DNA of 64,000 nucleotides from contig CM076848.1 in assembly GCA_039519185.1 (NCBI GenBank), forward strand, positions 56,012,778-56,076,777. Reading direction: 5' to 3'. Positions 19,474 through 29,914 of the stretch are shown piece by piece (within the stretch, counting starts at the first letter, position 1; the number at the start of each line of letters is the position of its first letter). Under the pieces are notes generated by a model. It was not told where the DNA came from and did no database searches. It saw only the letters and a list, made by a program, of their open reading frames with translations. The position numbers were made by a program, and so were the translations under genes. Source of the DNA: Astragalus membranaceus (taxonomy: Eukaryota > Streptophyta > Magnoliopsida > Fabales > Fabaceae).

Positions 19474-21676
19474 TGTAACACCCCCCTTCTATATCAACTA
19501 TTATTATATTATTATATCAGAGTTTTTTAAAAAAAAAAATTTCTTTTGAAAGGAAGCGTCACATTTCACCGCTTTTAAATCAACCAGATTAAAACAGTGA
19601 TATACGGTCAACAAGCTAACAGCATGATATATAGCACGAATAGTTTGGGGACGGGCCCACAACACCTGTTTTAGTTTACAGCACATAATTAAGACAGCCT
19701 CAACATATCGGAATGGCATCAATACATCAATATAACAATCCAATACAATCAAAACGACAAATATAATAATACTACGCCCTCCCACTGGTGCTACATATCA
19801 GAGCTGACACACTACTAGAAAAGAGGCATAAGGATGCCCTCACTCTCGATCACCTGCAAGTTGCCGACATAAGAAGCAACAAAGGCAGTAGGGTGAGTCT
19901 CTTTACACAAATAATAATGATTAAGAAAGGCGTTATAGTAAGGAAGGCAGCAAGCAACACTAAGCCATATCAATTCACCACATTATTAACAACAATAATC
20001 ATCTTCATAATTCATCCATAAACTCATCAAATGCTTGACTAATGCATGTAATGCAACATGCATGTGGATCCATCGTCACCGCTATTAGCCTGGAGGGCAC
20101 TCACCGCTTTGGCCGAAGCCACCACACCGCTTTGGCCGAAGCCGACACACCGCTTTATGCAACATGAGTCATGCGACACTATGACTATGCACCACAACAC
20201 CACACATAATCCATAATAATTAGTAAACTCGCCGCTTTGCATTCCTCAACTCAATATAGTCAACATAAAGGTCTTAAGGTTGCCGCACCGCTTTGGACCG
20301 GAGTCCCTCACCGCTTTCACATCTCCGATTAACTACAACTCCTTACACACCGCTTATTACCCTTAGGCTAGTAATCTAATTCTTACAATCCAACAAGCTC
20401 ATCGAAATACTCAACAGTAGCCTTTATTTACCATTCAATTAACTTAATTCATCGACTACTTAACTCATCAACTAATCCGATCGGTAGCAATTATTTAACT
20501 ATCAAACTATATTGAATGTTTAACAGTTATTCAAACTATAATAGTACTTAACAATTGTTTAACTATAATAATGCTTATCAAATTACTTAACAATTCCTAG
20601 ACTAACCTTTCATTAAAACAGTAGGCAGCAACCATTTTCTATTTCAAATAGCACACTAATCCAACATTTACACTTTATTCATTAACTTCCCAGCACAGTG
20701 GTAAATCGAAAGTAACAACAATTCAACCATAATAATTATACAACATTTCAACTAGCCTAATTTCAATAATAATAAGATTCCAATTCAACCCAAACAACTA
20801 ACACAACTAAAAGCAATAGCAATTACTCAATGATGCCACTAAACCAACAATTCAACAATTATATTAATTTACTTAACAATTCATTAACTATATCATTAAC
20901 ATTGTTTTCATTCCACTGACAGTAGCATGATTCAACCATTTCAAAACACAACCAATTCAACCTATATCACTACAACAACTAAATTAATCAATTGTTCAAT
21001 CATTTCATAAAACACCAATTCAGCCCCTATATCACTACAACAACTAAATTAATCAATTGTTCAATCATCTCACAAAACACCAATTCAGCCCCTATATCAC
21101 TACAACAATCCACTTAAGCATTATTACAAGTATAAATAGAGCCCCCTAACCTTGTGATTGAAGAACTCAGCCACCCTAAGCCTCAAGAACGAAAATGGCA
21201 GCAGCTCCCCTCCCTCCTCTTCTATTCGCAAGTCGCGCCAGCAGCAACAACCATGGAGGAAAAGAAAAAAAATCGCAACAGAGGAAGAAGAGTGATTTGA
21301 AACCACTACTTGCAAGAGAAGAAAAATGGAAGGGAAAAGAGGATCAAAGAGCTTACCTAGAGCAAAGATGAATCAAAACTCTCCTTCTCCTCCTTGCTGA
21401 AAGTTGCGCCTCACTCACTCCCTTCACTCTCAGTATCGCTGTTTTCTTTCTTTGTTGAAGAATGGAAATTAGTTTAGGTTTTTTGTGAGGCTTTGGGATA
21501 TATGAAATGGGCTTGGGTCACTTAAGTGGCTTGGGCCCATTTTTCACACCACCCTTTTTAATTCACCACACCCCCTGAAACAAAACAATTCTAATTAATT
21601 ATTCCACTAAAATAATTTTGTAATCCCTCAAATAACTTAATTAATTAATTTAATTAAATTATTTTAGGGCGTTACA
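19474..21676 (-). repeat. 3' LTR of the Tekay/Del element
   Basis: 2203 bp. It contains a cluster of CACCGCTTT repeats (about 20080-20360) and a triplicated ~65-bp unit with CACCAATTCAGCCCCTATATC (about 20950-21115). The 60-90-residue frames inside it appear identically in the other LTR and are not genes. Confidence 0.96.
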
Positions 21677-21690
21677 ACTCTCCCCCACTT
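21677..21690 (-). other. Polypurine tract of the Tekay/Del element
   Basis: On the minus strand AAGTGGGGGAGAGT immediately precedes the 3' LTR and overlaps the gag-pol stop codon. Confidence 0.85.
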
Positions 21691-24600
21691 AAAGAATTTC
21701 GTCCTCGAAATTACCTGAATCGAATACCTCTGGATAGGCTTCTTTCATCTTACCTTCCAATTCCCACGTCATGCTCTCGCCCACGGCTCCCAACCAAACC
21801 ACTTTCACTAAATTGATCTCTTTGCCTCTTAACACCTTTACCTCCCGGTCTTCAATTCTAACTGGCATAGTTTCCACGGTGAGGTTCTCCCTCACCTCTA
21901 CATTATCCATCTGGATTACGTGCGACGGATCAGGTACATACTTCCGCAACTGAGATACATGGAACACGTCGTGCAGATTAGACAAATTAGGTGGCAATGC
22001 CACCCGATAGGCAACTTTCCCAACTCTTTCCAAAATCTGGTATGGGCCAATAAAACGAGGGGTTAGCTTCTTAGATTTCAAGGCACGACCCACACCTGTC
22101 ACCGGAGTGACTCTCAAGAATACATGGTCACCGGCTTGAAACTCCAGATCCTTTCTTCTCTTATCATGATAGCTCTTCTGCCTACTCTGTGAGGCTTTCA
22201 TCTTCTCTCGGATCATCTTCACCTTCTCTGTAGTTTCCCGCACAATCTCAGGGCCTAACACCACACTCTCCCCTGATTCATACCAACACAAGGGTGTCCT
22301 GCACCTCCTACCATACAATGCCTCGAAAGGCGCCATCCCAATACTCGCATGAAAACTATTATTATAAGTGAATTCAATCAATGGCAAATGGGAATCCCAT
22401 GAACCTCCTTGTTCAAGAATACATGCTCTCAACAAGTCCTCTAGTGACTGGATAGTTCTCTCCGTCTGCCCATCTGTCTGCGGATGATACGCAGAACTCA
22501 ATCTCAATTTAGAACCTAAGGCCTCTTGCAAGCTTTTCCAAAATTCAGAAGTAAACCTGGGATCCCGATCAGACACGATACTCAACGGAACCCCATGCAG
22601 CTTCACAATTGTCTTAACATAGATATCTGCCAACTTCGGGACCGGATAAGTCATATTAATCGGCAAAAAGTGAGCAGATTTTGTCAACCTATCAACAATC
22701 ACCCATATAGCATCGAATCCTCTCACTGTACTCGGCAACCCAGTTACAAAATCCATGGAGATACTATCCCACTTCCATTCCGGAACATCCAATGGCTGCA
22801 TCAACCCTGCTGGCTTCTGATGCTCTACCTTAGATTTCTGACATGTCAAACAAGCATACACGAATTGGGCTACTTCTCGCTTCATGCCAGGCCACCAAAA
22901 CAGTTTCTTCAAATCTTGGTACATCTTTGTGGCTCCTGGGTGGATACTTAACTTACTCCGATGTCCCTCTTCAAGGATTGCTTTCTTAATTTCTTCGTCA
23001 TCAGGAATACAAATTCTTCCACGGTGTCTCAACACATCTTGTGCATCTATCTCATAATCCTTATTCTCGGAATGATCAATCCCAACTGCTGCTTCGACTA
23101 ACTTAATATCTTGTTTCTGAGCCTCTCTAATAACATCTAAAAATTCATTGTGAATTTTCAACATTCCCAGCCTTACACTTTTAGGCGTTACTTCGCAGAC
23201 CAAACTTAAATCCCGAAACTGCTCAATCAATTCGAGTTCCTTCACCATCATTGCAGACACATGAAGGGACTTCCTACTCAAAGCGTCGGCTACAACATTA
23301 GCCTTCCCCGGATGGTAGTTCAAGCTAAAGTCATAGTCCTTCAATAATTCTAGCCACCTCCTTTGTCGCATATTCAGCTCTTTCTGATCGAATAAATACT
23401 GCAACCCCTTATGGTCACTGAACACCTCAAACTTAGCACCATACAAATAGTGTCTCCAAATCTTCAAAGCAAAGACAATCGCCGCAAGCTCCAAATCATG
23501 AGTAGGGTAGTTCTTCTCGTGAATTCTCAACTGCCTAGACGCATAGGCTACTACCTTACCATCTTGCATCAGCACACCTCCTAAACCCATCTTGGAAGCA
23601 TCGCAATACACTACAAACGGTTGCTCTGGAACAGGCAATACCAAAATAGGAGATGTAGTCAACCTCTTCTTCAACTCATTGAAGCTCTCTTCACACCGGG
23701 CATCCCACACAAAAGCCTTTCCCTTACACGTCAATTGAGTCAACGGAAGGGCTAGCTTAGAGAAACCCTCTATAAACCTCCTGTAGTAACCGGCTAAACC
23801 CAAGAAACTCCTTATCTCAGTCACTGACTTTGGGCTCTCCCACTGCAACACAGCATCAACCTTGGCCGGGTCTACAGCTATACCGTCACCAGAAATCACA
23901 TGGCCAAGAAAACTCACTTTATGCAACCAGAACTCGCACTTTGACAATTTTGCATAAAGCTTCTTTTCCTTCAATACTTCTAGCACTAACCTCAAGTGCT
24001 CTGCGTGCTCTTCTTCCGTCTTGGAATACACCAAAATATCATCTATGAATACCACTACAAAACGATCCAAGTAGCTATGGAAGGTACGGTTCATGTACTC
24101 CATAAACACCCCGGGTGCGTTGGTAACACCGAACGGCATTACAGAATATTCATAGTGCCCATATCTCGTTCTAAAAGCTGTCTTCTGAACGTCATCATCC
24201 TTCACCTTGATTTGGTGATAACCCGACCTCAAGTCGATCTTACTAAACACCTTAGCACCCACCAACTGATCCATCAAATCGTCAATTCTCGGAAGCGGAT
24301 ACCTATTTTTGATTGTCACTTTATTCAATTGTCTATAGTCCACGCAAAGCCTCATGCTTCCATCCTTCTTCTTCACTAACAATACATGTGCTCCCCAAGG
24401 CGACACACTAGGCCTTATGAACTTCTTCTCAAGTAACTCCTCTAGCTGACTCTTCAATTCAGATAATTCAGACGCCGACATCCGGTACGGTGCCATAGAC
24501 ACAGGCCTCGTACCCGGCACAAGATCAATAGTAAATTCAATCTCCCTCTCTGGCGGAACACTCGGAATCTCATCAGGGAACACTTCCGGAAATTCGCACA

Positions 24601-26050
24601 CTACCTTCAACCCCTCAATAATATCTTGACTTTCAACAGACAGAGACGCCATCAAGGCAAATAGATGAACTTCCTCCCTCATTAACCTACGCAATTGACC
24701 AGCAGGCAGCAAGGCAGATTCTTCTTCCTCAGGGACAAGGAAACTCACCGATCTCTCGAAGCAATTGATATGCACATGGTTATCAACTAACCAGTCCATA
24801 CCAAGGATAACGTCCAATCCCTCCAAAGGCAAACAAATAAGGTTCACAAGAAAATCTCTGCCGAAGACTGACAGAGGACACTTAGCACACACTAGGGAGG
24901 TAGTTACCGACCCCTTAGCTGGAGTATCAATAACCATCTCCCTCATCATAGAAGACAATTCAAGACCCAATTTTTCAGCACATAATGAAGCAATGAAAGA
25001 ATGAGTAGCACCGGTATCTACTATAGCAATCACAGGAATACCATAAATAATGCAAGTACCTCTAATCTCGTTAGCATCCTCGGATCCTGCCAGCGCAAAC
25101 ACTTTCCCTTTAGTTCTCTCCCTCTTGGGTTTAGGACAATTAGCACTCACATGCCCCACTTCTTCACAATTATAGCAAACAATCCCTTTCTTTTCACAGT
25201 TAGCAGCTTTATGGCCCTTCTGACCACACTTGAAACAATTGGCCTCGGGGCACTCATTACTCTTATGACCAGGCTTCTTACAAGAATAACACACAATGTC
25301 CGAAGGGGCACCTCCCCCACTTGATTTCTGACCAGAACCTGCTTTCCACTTACCTTTACTTCCAGCAACATCATAGGGCTTTGCCCTAAACTGAGAATTC
25401 CTATTTTCCTTCACAGCCTTGTAAGCAGCATTACTGTCTTCCTCATAGATCCTACACTTATCAACCAATCTAGCAAAATCCCGAATCTCTTGATACCCAA
25501 TTGCTTTCTTTATATCAGGGCGCAGACCACTCTCAAATTTGACACACTTGGAGAACTCCGAATCAGCATCATTGGCATAGTAAGGACAAAACTTGGCTAA
25601 CTCTTCAAATTTGGCGGCATACTCCGCTACCGTCTTATTTCCCTGCTTCAGCTCTAGAAATTCCACTTCCTTTTTAGCTCGCACATCCTCAGGGTAGTAC
25701 TTTCTCTTGAACTCCCTTGTGAAAACTTCCCAAGTAACTTCCACACCAGCATTTTCCAATCTCCGCAGCATTCCCAACCACCAGTCGTCAGCTTCCTCTG
25801 CTAGCATATGAGTTCCCAATTTCACTTTCTGAGCAGCAGAACACTCCATGACACGGAAGATCCGCTCTATCTCCTTTAACCAGGCCAAGGCTCCATCGGG
25901 GTCATACCGACCCTTGAAGGTGGGTGGATTTTCCCTCTGGAACGTTGCTAAGTTACGAGCATTAGCATCAGCAGCCGTGTGCTGATTCCCAACAGCTTGA
26001 GCTATGGCTTGCAGAGCAGCAGCCAAAGCAGCATCATCACGTCTTGCCAT
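21689..26050 (-). CDS. Gag-Pol polyprotein with chromodomain, intact (1453 aa)
   Basis: Start chosen at ATG 26050 (MARRDDAALAAALQAIAQAV). The frame also runs upstream toward the primer site, but that stretch is not protein-like. The order is: retrotransposon gag domain (about 50-200, FKGRYDPDGALAWLKEIER); three CCHC zinc knuckles (about 250-315, CYSCKKPGHKSNEC, CFKCGQKGHKAANC, CYNCEEVGHVSANC); and aspartic protease (IVDTGATHSFI). Next come reverse transcriptase (LCVDYRQLNKVT, VVFIDDILVYS), RNase H (YCDASKMGLGGVL), an HHCC-plus-DDE integrase (CLTCQKSK, ISMDFVTGLP, SDRDPRFTSEFW, YHPQTDGQTER) and a C-terminal chromodomain-like tail (VLRGKEINLVKVVW, WELEGKMKEAYP). No stop or shift occurs. Chromodomain integrases are thought to direct insertion to heterochromatin. 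The length fits an autonomous Tekay/Del element. Confidence 0.95.
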   Translation of the reverse strand: MARRDDAALAAALQAIAQAVGNQHTAADANARNLATFQRENPPTFKGRYDPDGALAWLKEIERIFRVMECSAAQKVKLGTHMLAEEADDWWLGMLRRLENAGVEVTWEVFTREFKRKYYPEDVRAKKEVEFLELKQGNKTVAEYAAKFEELAKFCPYYANDADSEFSKCVKFESGLRPDIKKAIGYQEIRDFARLVDKCRIYEEDSNAAYKAVKENRNSQFRAKPYDVAGSKGKWKAGSGQKSSGGGAPSDIVCYSCKKPGHKSNECPEANCFKCGQKGHKAANCEKKGIVCYNCEEVGHVSANCPKPKRERTKGKVFALAGSEDANEIRGTCIIYGIPVIAIVDTGATHSFIASLCAEKLGLELSSMMREMVIDTPAKGSVTTSLVCAKCPLSVFGRDFLVNLICLPLEGLDVILGMDWLVDNHVHINCFERSVSFLVPEEEESALLPAGQLRRLMREEVHLFALMASLSVESQDIIEGLKVVCEFPEVFPDEIPSVPPEREIEFTIDLVPGTRPVSMAPYRMSASELSELKSQLEELLEKKFIRPSVSPWGAHVLLVKKKDGSMRLCVDYRQLNKVTIKNRYPLPRIDDLMDQLVGAKVFSKIDLRSGYHQIKVKDDDVQKTAFRTRYGHYEYSVMPFGVTNAPGVFMEYMNRTFHSYLDRFVVVFIDDILVYSKTEEEHAEHLRLVLEVLKEKKLYAKLSKCEFWLHKVSFLGHVISGDGIAVDPAKVDAVLQWESPKSVTEIRSFLGLAGYYRRFIEGFSKLALPLTQLTCKGKAFVWDARCEESFNELKKRLTTSPILVLPVPEQPFVVYCDASKMGLGGVLMQDGKVVAYASRQLRIHEKNYPTHDLELAAIVFALKIWRHYLYGAKFEVFSDHKGLQYLFDQKELNMRQRRWLELLKDYDFSLNYHPGKANVVADALSRKSLHVSAMMVKELELIEQFRDLSLVCEVTPKSVRLGMLKIHNEFLDVIREAQKQDIKLVEAAVGIDHSENKDYEIDAQDVLRHRGRICIPDDEEIKKAILEEGHRSKLSIHPGATKMYQDLKKLFWWPGMKREVAQFVYACLTCQKSKVEHQKPAGLMQPLDVPEWKWDSISMDFVTGLPSTVRGFDAIWVIVDRLTKSAHFLPINMTYPVPKLADIYVKTIVKLHGVPLSIVSDRDPRFTSEFWKSLQEALGSKLRLSSAYHPQTDGQTERTIQSLEDLLRACILEQGGSWDSHLPLIEFTYNNSFHASIGMAPFEALYGRRCRTPLCWYESGESVVLGPEIVRETTEKVKMIREKMKASQSRQKSYHDKRRKDLEFQAGDHVFLRVTPVTGVGRALKSKKLTPRFIGPYQILERVGKVAYRVALPPNLSNLHDVFHVSQLRKYVPDPSHVIQMDNVEVRENLTVETMPVRIEDREVKVLRGKEINLVKVVWLGAVGESMTWELEGKMKEAYPEVFDSGNFEDEIL

Positions 26051-26133
26051 CGAATCAGATTTTCTACACAAATAAACATAATTAGATACAACAGACATAA
26101 CACCTAGACACTTGGTCGGACAGACCAACTTCA

Positions 26134-26145
26134 GCTCTGATACCA
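26134..26145 (-). other. Primer binding site for initiator-Met tRNA (Tekay/Del element)
   Basis: TGGTATCAGAGC on the minus strand, four bases after the 5' LTR end. It is the standard plant iMet primer site. Confidence 0.93.
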
Positions 26146-26149
26146 CTAA

Positions 26150-28352
26150 TGTAACACCCCCCTTCTATATCAACTATTATTATATTATTATATCAGAGTT
26201 TTTTAAAAAAAAAATTTTCTTTTGAAAGGAAGCGTCACATTTCACCGCTTTTAAATCAACCAGATTAAAACAGTGATATACGGTCAACAAGCTAACAGCA
26301 TGATATATAGCACGAATAGTTTGGGGACGGGCCCACAACACCTGTTTTAGTTTACAGCACATAATTAAGACAGCCTCAACATATCGGAATGGCATCAATA
26401 CATCAATATAACAATCCAATACAATCAAAACGACAAATATAATAATACTACGCCCTCCCACTGGTGCTACATATCAGAGCTGACACACTACTAGAAAAGA
26501 GGCATAAGGATGCCCTCACTCTCGATCACCTGCAAGTTGCCGACATAAGAAGCAACAAAGGCAGTAGGGTGAGTCTCTTTACACAAATAATAATGATTAA
26601 GAAAGGCGTTATAGTAAGGAAGGCAGCAAGCAACACTAAGCCATATCAATTCACCACATTATTAACAACAATAATCATCTTCATAATTCATCCATAAACT
26701 CATCAAATGCTTGACTAATGCATGTAATGCAACATGCATGTGGATCCATCGTCACCGCTATTAGCCTGGAGGGCACTCACCGCTTTGGCCGAAGCCACCA
26801 CACCGCTTTGGCCGAAGCCGACACACCGCTTTATGCAACATGAGTCATGCGACACTATGACTATGCACCACAACACCACACATAATCCATAATAATTAGT
26901 AAACTCGCCGCTTTGCATTCCTCAACTCAATATAGTCAACATAAAGGTCTTAAGGTTACCGCACCGCTTTGGACCGGAGTCCCTCACCGCTTTCACATCT
27001 CCGATTAACTACAACTCCTTACACACCGCTTATTACCCTTAGGCTAGTAATCTAATTCTTACAATCCAACAAGCTCATCGAAATACTCAACAGTAGCCTT
27101 TATTTACCATTCAATTAACTTAATTCATCGACTACTTAACTCATCAACTAATCCGATCGGTAGCAATTATTTAACTATCAAACTATATTGAATGTTTAAC
27201 AGTTATTCAAACTATAATAGTACTTAACAATTGTTTAACTATAATAATGCTTATCAAATTACTTAACAATTCCTAGACTAACCTTTCATTAAAACAGTAG
27301 GCAGCAACCATTTTCTATTTCAAATAGCACACTAATCCAACATTTACACTTTATTCATTAACTTCCCAGCACAGTGGTAAATCGAAAGTAACAACAATTC
27401 AACCATAATAATTATACAACATTTCAACTAGCCTAATTTCAATAATAATAAGATTCCAATTCAACCCAAACAACTAACACAACTAAAAGCAATAGCAATT
27501 ACTCAATGATGCCACTAAACCAACAATTCAACAATTATATTAATTTACTTAACAATTCATTAACTATATCATTAACATTGTTTTCATTCCACTGACAGTA
27601 GCATGATTCAACCATTTCAAAACACAACCAATTCAACCTATATCACTACAACAACTAAATTAATCAATTGTTCAATCATTTCATAAAACACCAATTCAGC
27701 CCCTATATCACTACAACAACTAAATTAATCAATTGTTCAATCATCTCACAAAACACCAATTCAGCCCCTATATCACTACAACAATCCACTTAAGCATTAT
27801 TACAAGTATAAATAGAGCCCCCTAACCTTGTGATTGAAGAACTCAGCCACCCTAAGCCTCAAGAACGAAAATGGCAGCAGCTCCCCTCCCTCCTCTTCTA
27901 TTCGCAAGTCGCGCCAGCAGCAACAACCATGGAGGAAAAGAAAAAAAATCGCAACAGAGGAAGAAGAGTGATTTGAAACCACTACTTGCAAGAGAAGAAA
28001 AATGGAAGGGAAAAGAGGATCAAAGAGCTTACCTAGAGCAAAGATGAATCAAAACTCTCCTTCTCCTCCTTGCTGAAAGTTGCGCCTCACTCACTCCCTT
28101 CACTCTCAGTATCGCTGTTTTCTTTCTTTGTTGAAGAATGGAAATTAGTTTAGGTTTTTTGTGAGGCTTTGGGATATATGAAATGGGCTTGGGTCACTTA
28201 AGTGGCTTGGGCCCATTTTTCACACCACCCTTTTTAATTCACCACACCCCCTGAAACAAAACAATTCTAATTAATTATTCCACTAAAATAATTTTGTAAT
28301 CCCTCAAATAACTTAATTAATTAATTTAATTAAATTATTTTAGGGCGTTACA
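26150..28352 (-). repeat. 5' LTR of the Tekay/Del element
   Basis: Same length and nearly the same sequence as 19474-21676, with two differences seen. It ends GTTACA followed by the GAGGT duplication. Confidence 0.96.
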
Positions 28353-29578
28353 GAGGTGGCCTAACCTAGAGTGCCACAGATTAGCAGAAACAACATTATA
28401 GTGTTGTGTGTAAGGTAAAATCGAAATACAATTTGTACTAGAAAAATAGAAGTAAAGACCATGGTGATACTCACTCTTTCCAATCACCTTCTATTGGTGT
28501 TTGTCCTAAATCAAGAATACATTATCACTAAGTGATATATGATAATTGGAATCTTGATAAAGGTTACCAACAGATATGTATAAAGATGAATTAAACTTAA
28601 GAATACAGAGGACATTTGTGAGAGTTAAAGTTGAGTTTATGGTAACTTGACTAAATGCAGTGACATGAACTCTATGACTATTTGATGACAAATCTGTGTG
28701 AACGTGACCTGTAGCCCCAAATCAATTATCCATTGATTTGGGTTAAGAAAAGGAAAAAATTAAGAAATTCAAAGAGAATGAAAAATGTGAGGCTCAGTGG
28801 AGCTTGAGTCTGCGGTTACCTGCAACACTATGGATGGAGAAGCAACAAAGTTTTGCTTCTTGTAGCTCTTAGGAAATCCATGTAACATGAAACACTTTTC
28901 CTTTACATGTCCAAGGGCACTATAGTGAGAACATTGGAGATAATATCTCCTTTGTTCCTTAGCATGATTGTTCACAACAAAGGCAAGTTGTGCAGGTTTC
29001 TCAGTGGTTGAAAGACCAATCTCTCTCCGTTTTTCATCTTAGAGAACAAGTGATAAAACACAACTAATATCAAGAAGTGGATCTTGGAGTAGGATCTATC
29101 CTCTTACATGACTAAAGGAGTTATTAAGGCCCATCAAAAAGATGAGAAGATACTCATTTTGCAGATATGACATTAAGGCAGGAGAGCCTCCACAACTACA
29201 GGTATTTGGATGTTTCTATTCATATAGGGAATCCCATAAACCTTTGAATTTTCTAAAATAAGCACTTACAAAGAGAGATCCTTGTGTATAGTTCAATACT
29301 TATTTCTTTAACTGAAACACCCGAGGGCCATTACTCTGTATTGAAACTTGTTTTTAAGTTCACACCAGATTTCTGCAACATAATTTGAGTATATAATGCT
29401 TGTATGCAATTCCTTCGAAATGGAATTTAAGATCCATGGTTTAACTATGTCGTTGCTACGCAGCCACATAGTATAATTTGGTGAGTCTTCTGGTGACATA
29501 GGGATTGAGCCGTCAACAAAGCCAAGCTTGTTCTTGACACCAAGAGCAATGCACATTGCACAAATCAAAGAACCAGAA
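28353..29578 (-). pseudogene. Ty1/copia relic, gag, zinc knuckle, protease and gag-pre-integrase part
   Basis: Going down the minus strand, a gag N-terminal block (KNKLGFVDGSIPMSPED, IVKPWILNSISKEL, AEIWCELKNKF) lies at about 29310-29568. A zinc knuckle follows (CSHYSALGHVKEKCFMLHGFP near 28870-28950). Then come protease/linker remains (about 28506-28740) and LWHSRLGHL of the gag-pre-integrase domain at 28353-28385. Stops and shifts separate these pieces. The gag start is found beyond the Reina element, at 34705-34805. Confidence 0.82.
29574..29578. repeat. Target site duplication CAGAA of the Reina-type element
   Basis: CAGAA at 29574-29578 and 34705-34709 flanks the two LTRs exactly. Confidence 0.95.
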
Positions 29579-29885
29579 TGTGATGGAATTTGGATCCTAG
29601 GGAGTGAATCGAAGGAACCGCAATTGAGACCAGGAACTCTAATGAGAGAATAGAGCTCGAAGATCAGAATTGGTGTGCACAGAGAGAGGATTGTAGAGGA
29701 AAGAGAGAATAAAGTTGTTATGCAAATTGGTAATCATTTCATTTCAATCCCACGCCATATAGGGTCGTGCAAATTCGTTACAACGCATATTCATTGCCAC
29801 GTCAGCAGTAAGAGGAAATAAAAGGAAATAAAGATACTGAATGGAAATTACTTATATCAGCTACTGTCCTATAATAACTATAACA
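29579..29885 (-). repeat. 3' LTR of the Reina-type element
   Basis: 307 bp. It pairs with 34384-34704 and lacks the latter's 14-bp duplication. The adjacent polypurine tract reads CGGCGGGGTAT on the minus strand (29886-29896). Confidence 0.94.
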
Positions 29886-29914
29886 ATACCCCGCCGTGGA
29901 AAGTACCCTTGTCC

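Larger units (their letters stand above)
19474..28352 (-). mobile_element. Intact, very young Tekay/Del-type chromovirus (Ty3/gypsy)
   Basis: Two LTRs of 2203 bp each (19474-21676, 26150-28352) with TGTAAC..GTTACA ends and a perfect GAGGT duplication. I saw only two base differences between them: an A/T near the A-run at about 19541/26216, and G/A at 20281/26957. In minus orientation it has the initiator-Met primer site, a single uninterrupted gag-pol of 1453 codons with a C-terminal chromodomain, and a polypurine tract. All parts needed for autonomous transposition are visible and unbroken. It sits inside the copia relic, whose integrase frame resumes on the far side. Confidence 0.95.

Noticed and set aside
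19504..21315. Several 60-95-codon frames inside the Tekay/Del LTR
   Set aside because: They occur unchanged in both LTRs, have no recognisable domain and lie in untranslated LTR sequence.
26051..26146. Extension of the Tekay/Del gag-pol frame 32 codons upstream
   Set aside because: It overlaps the primer binding site and has no gag-like composition. The ATG at 26050 fits the usual gag start.
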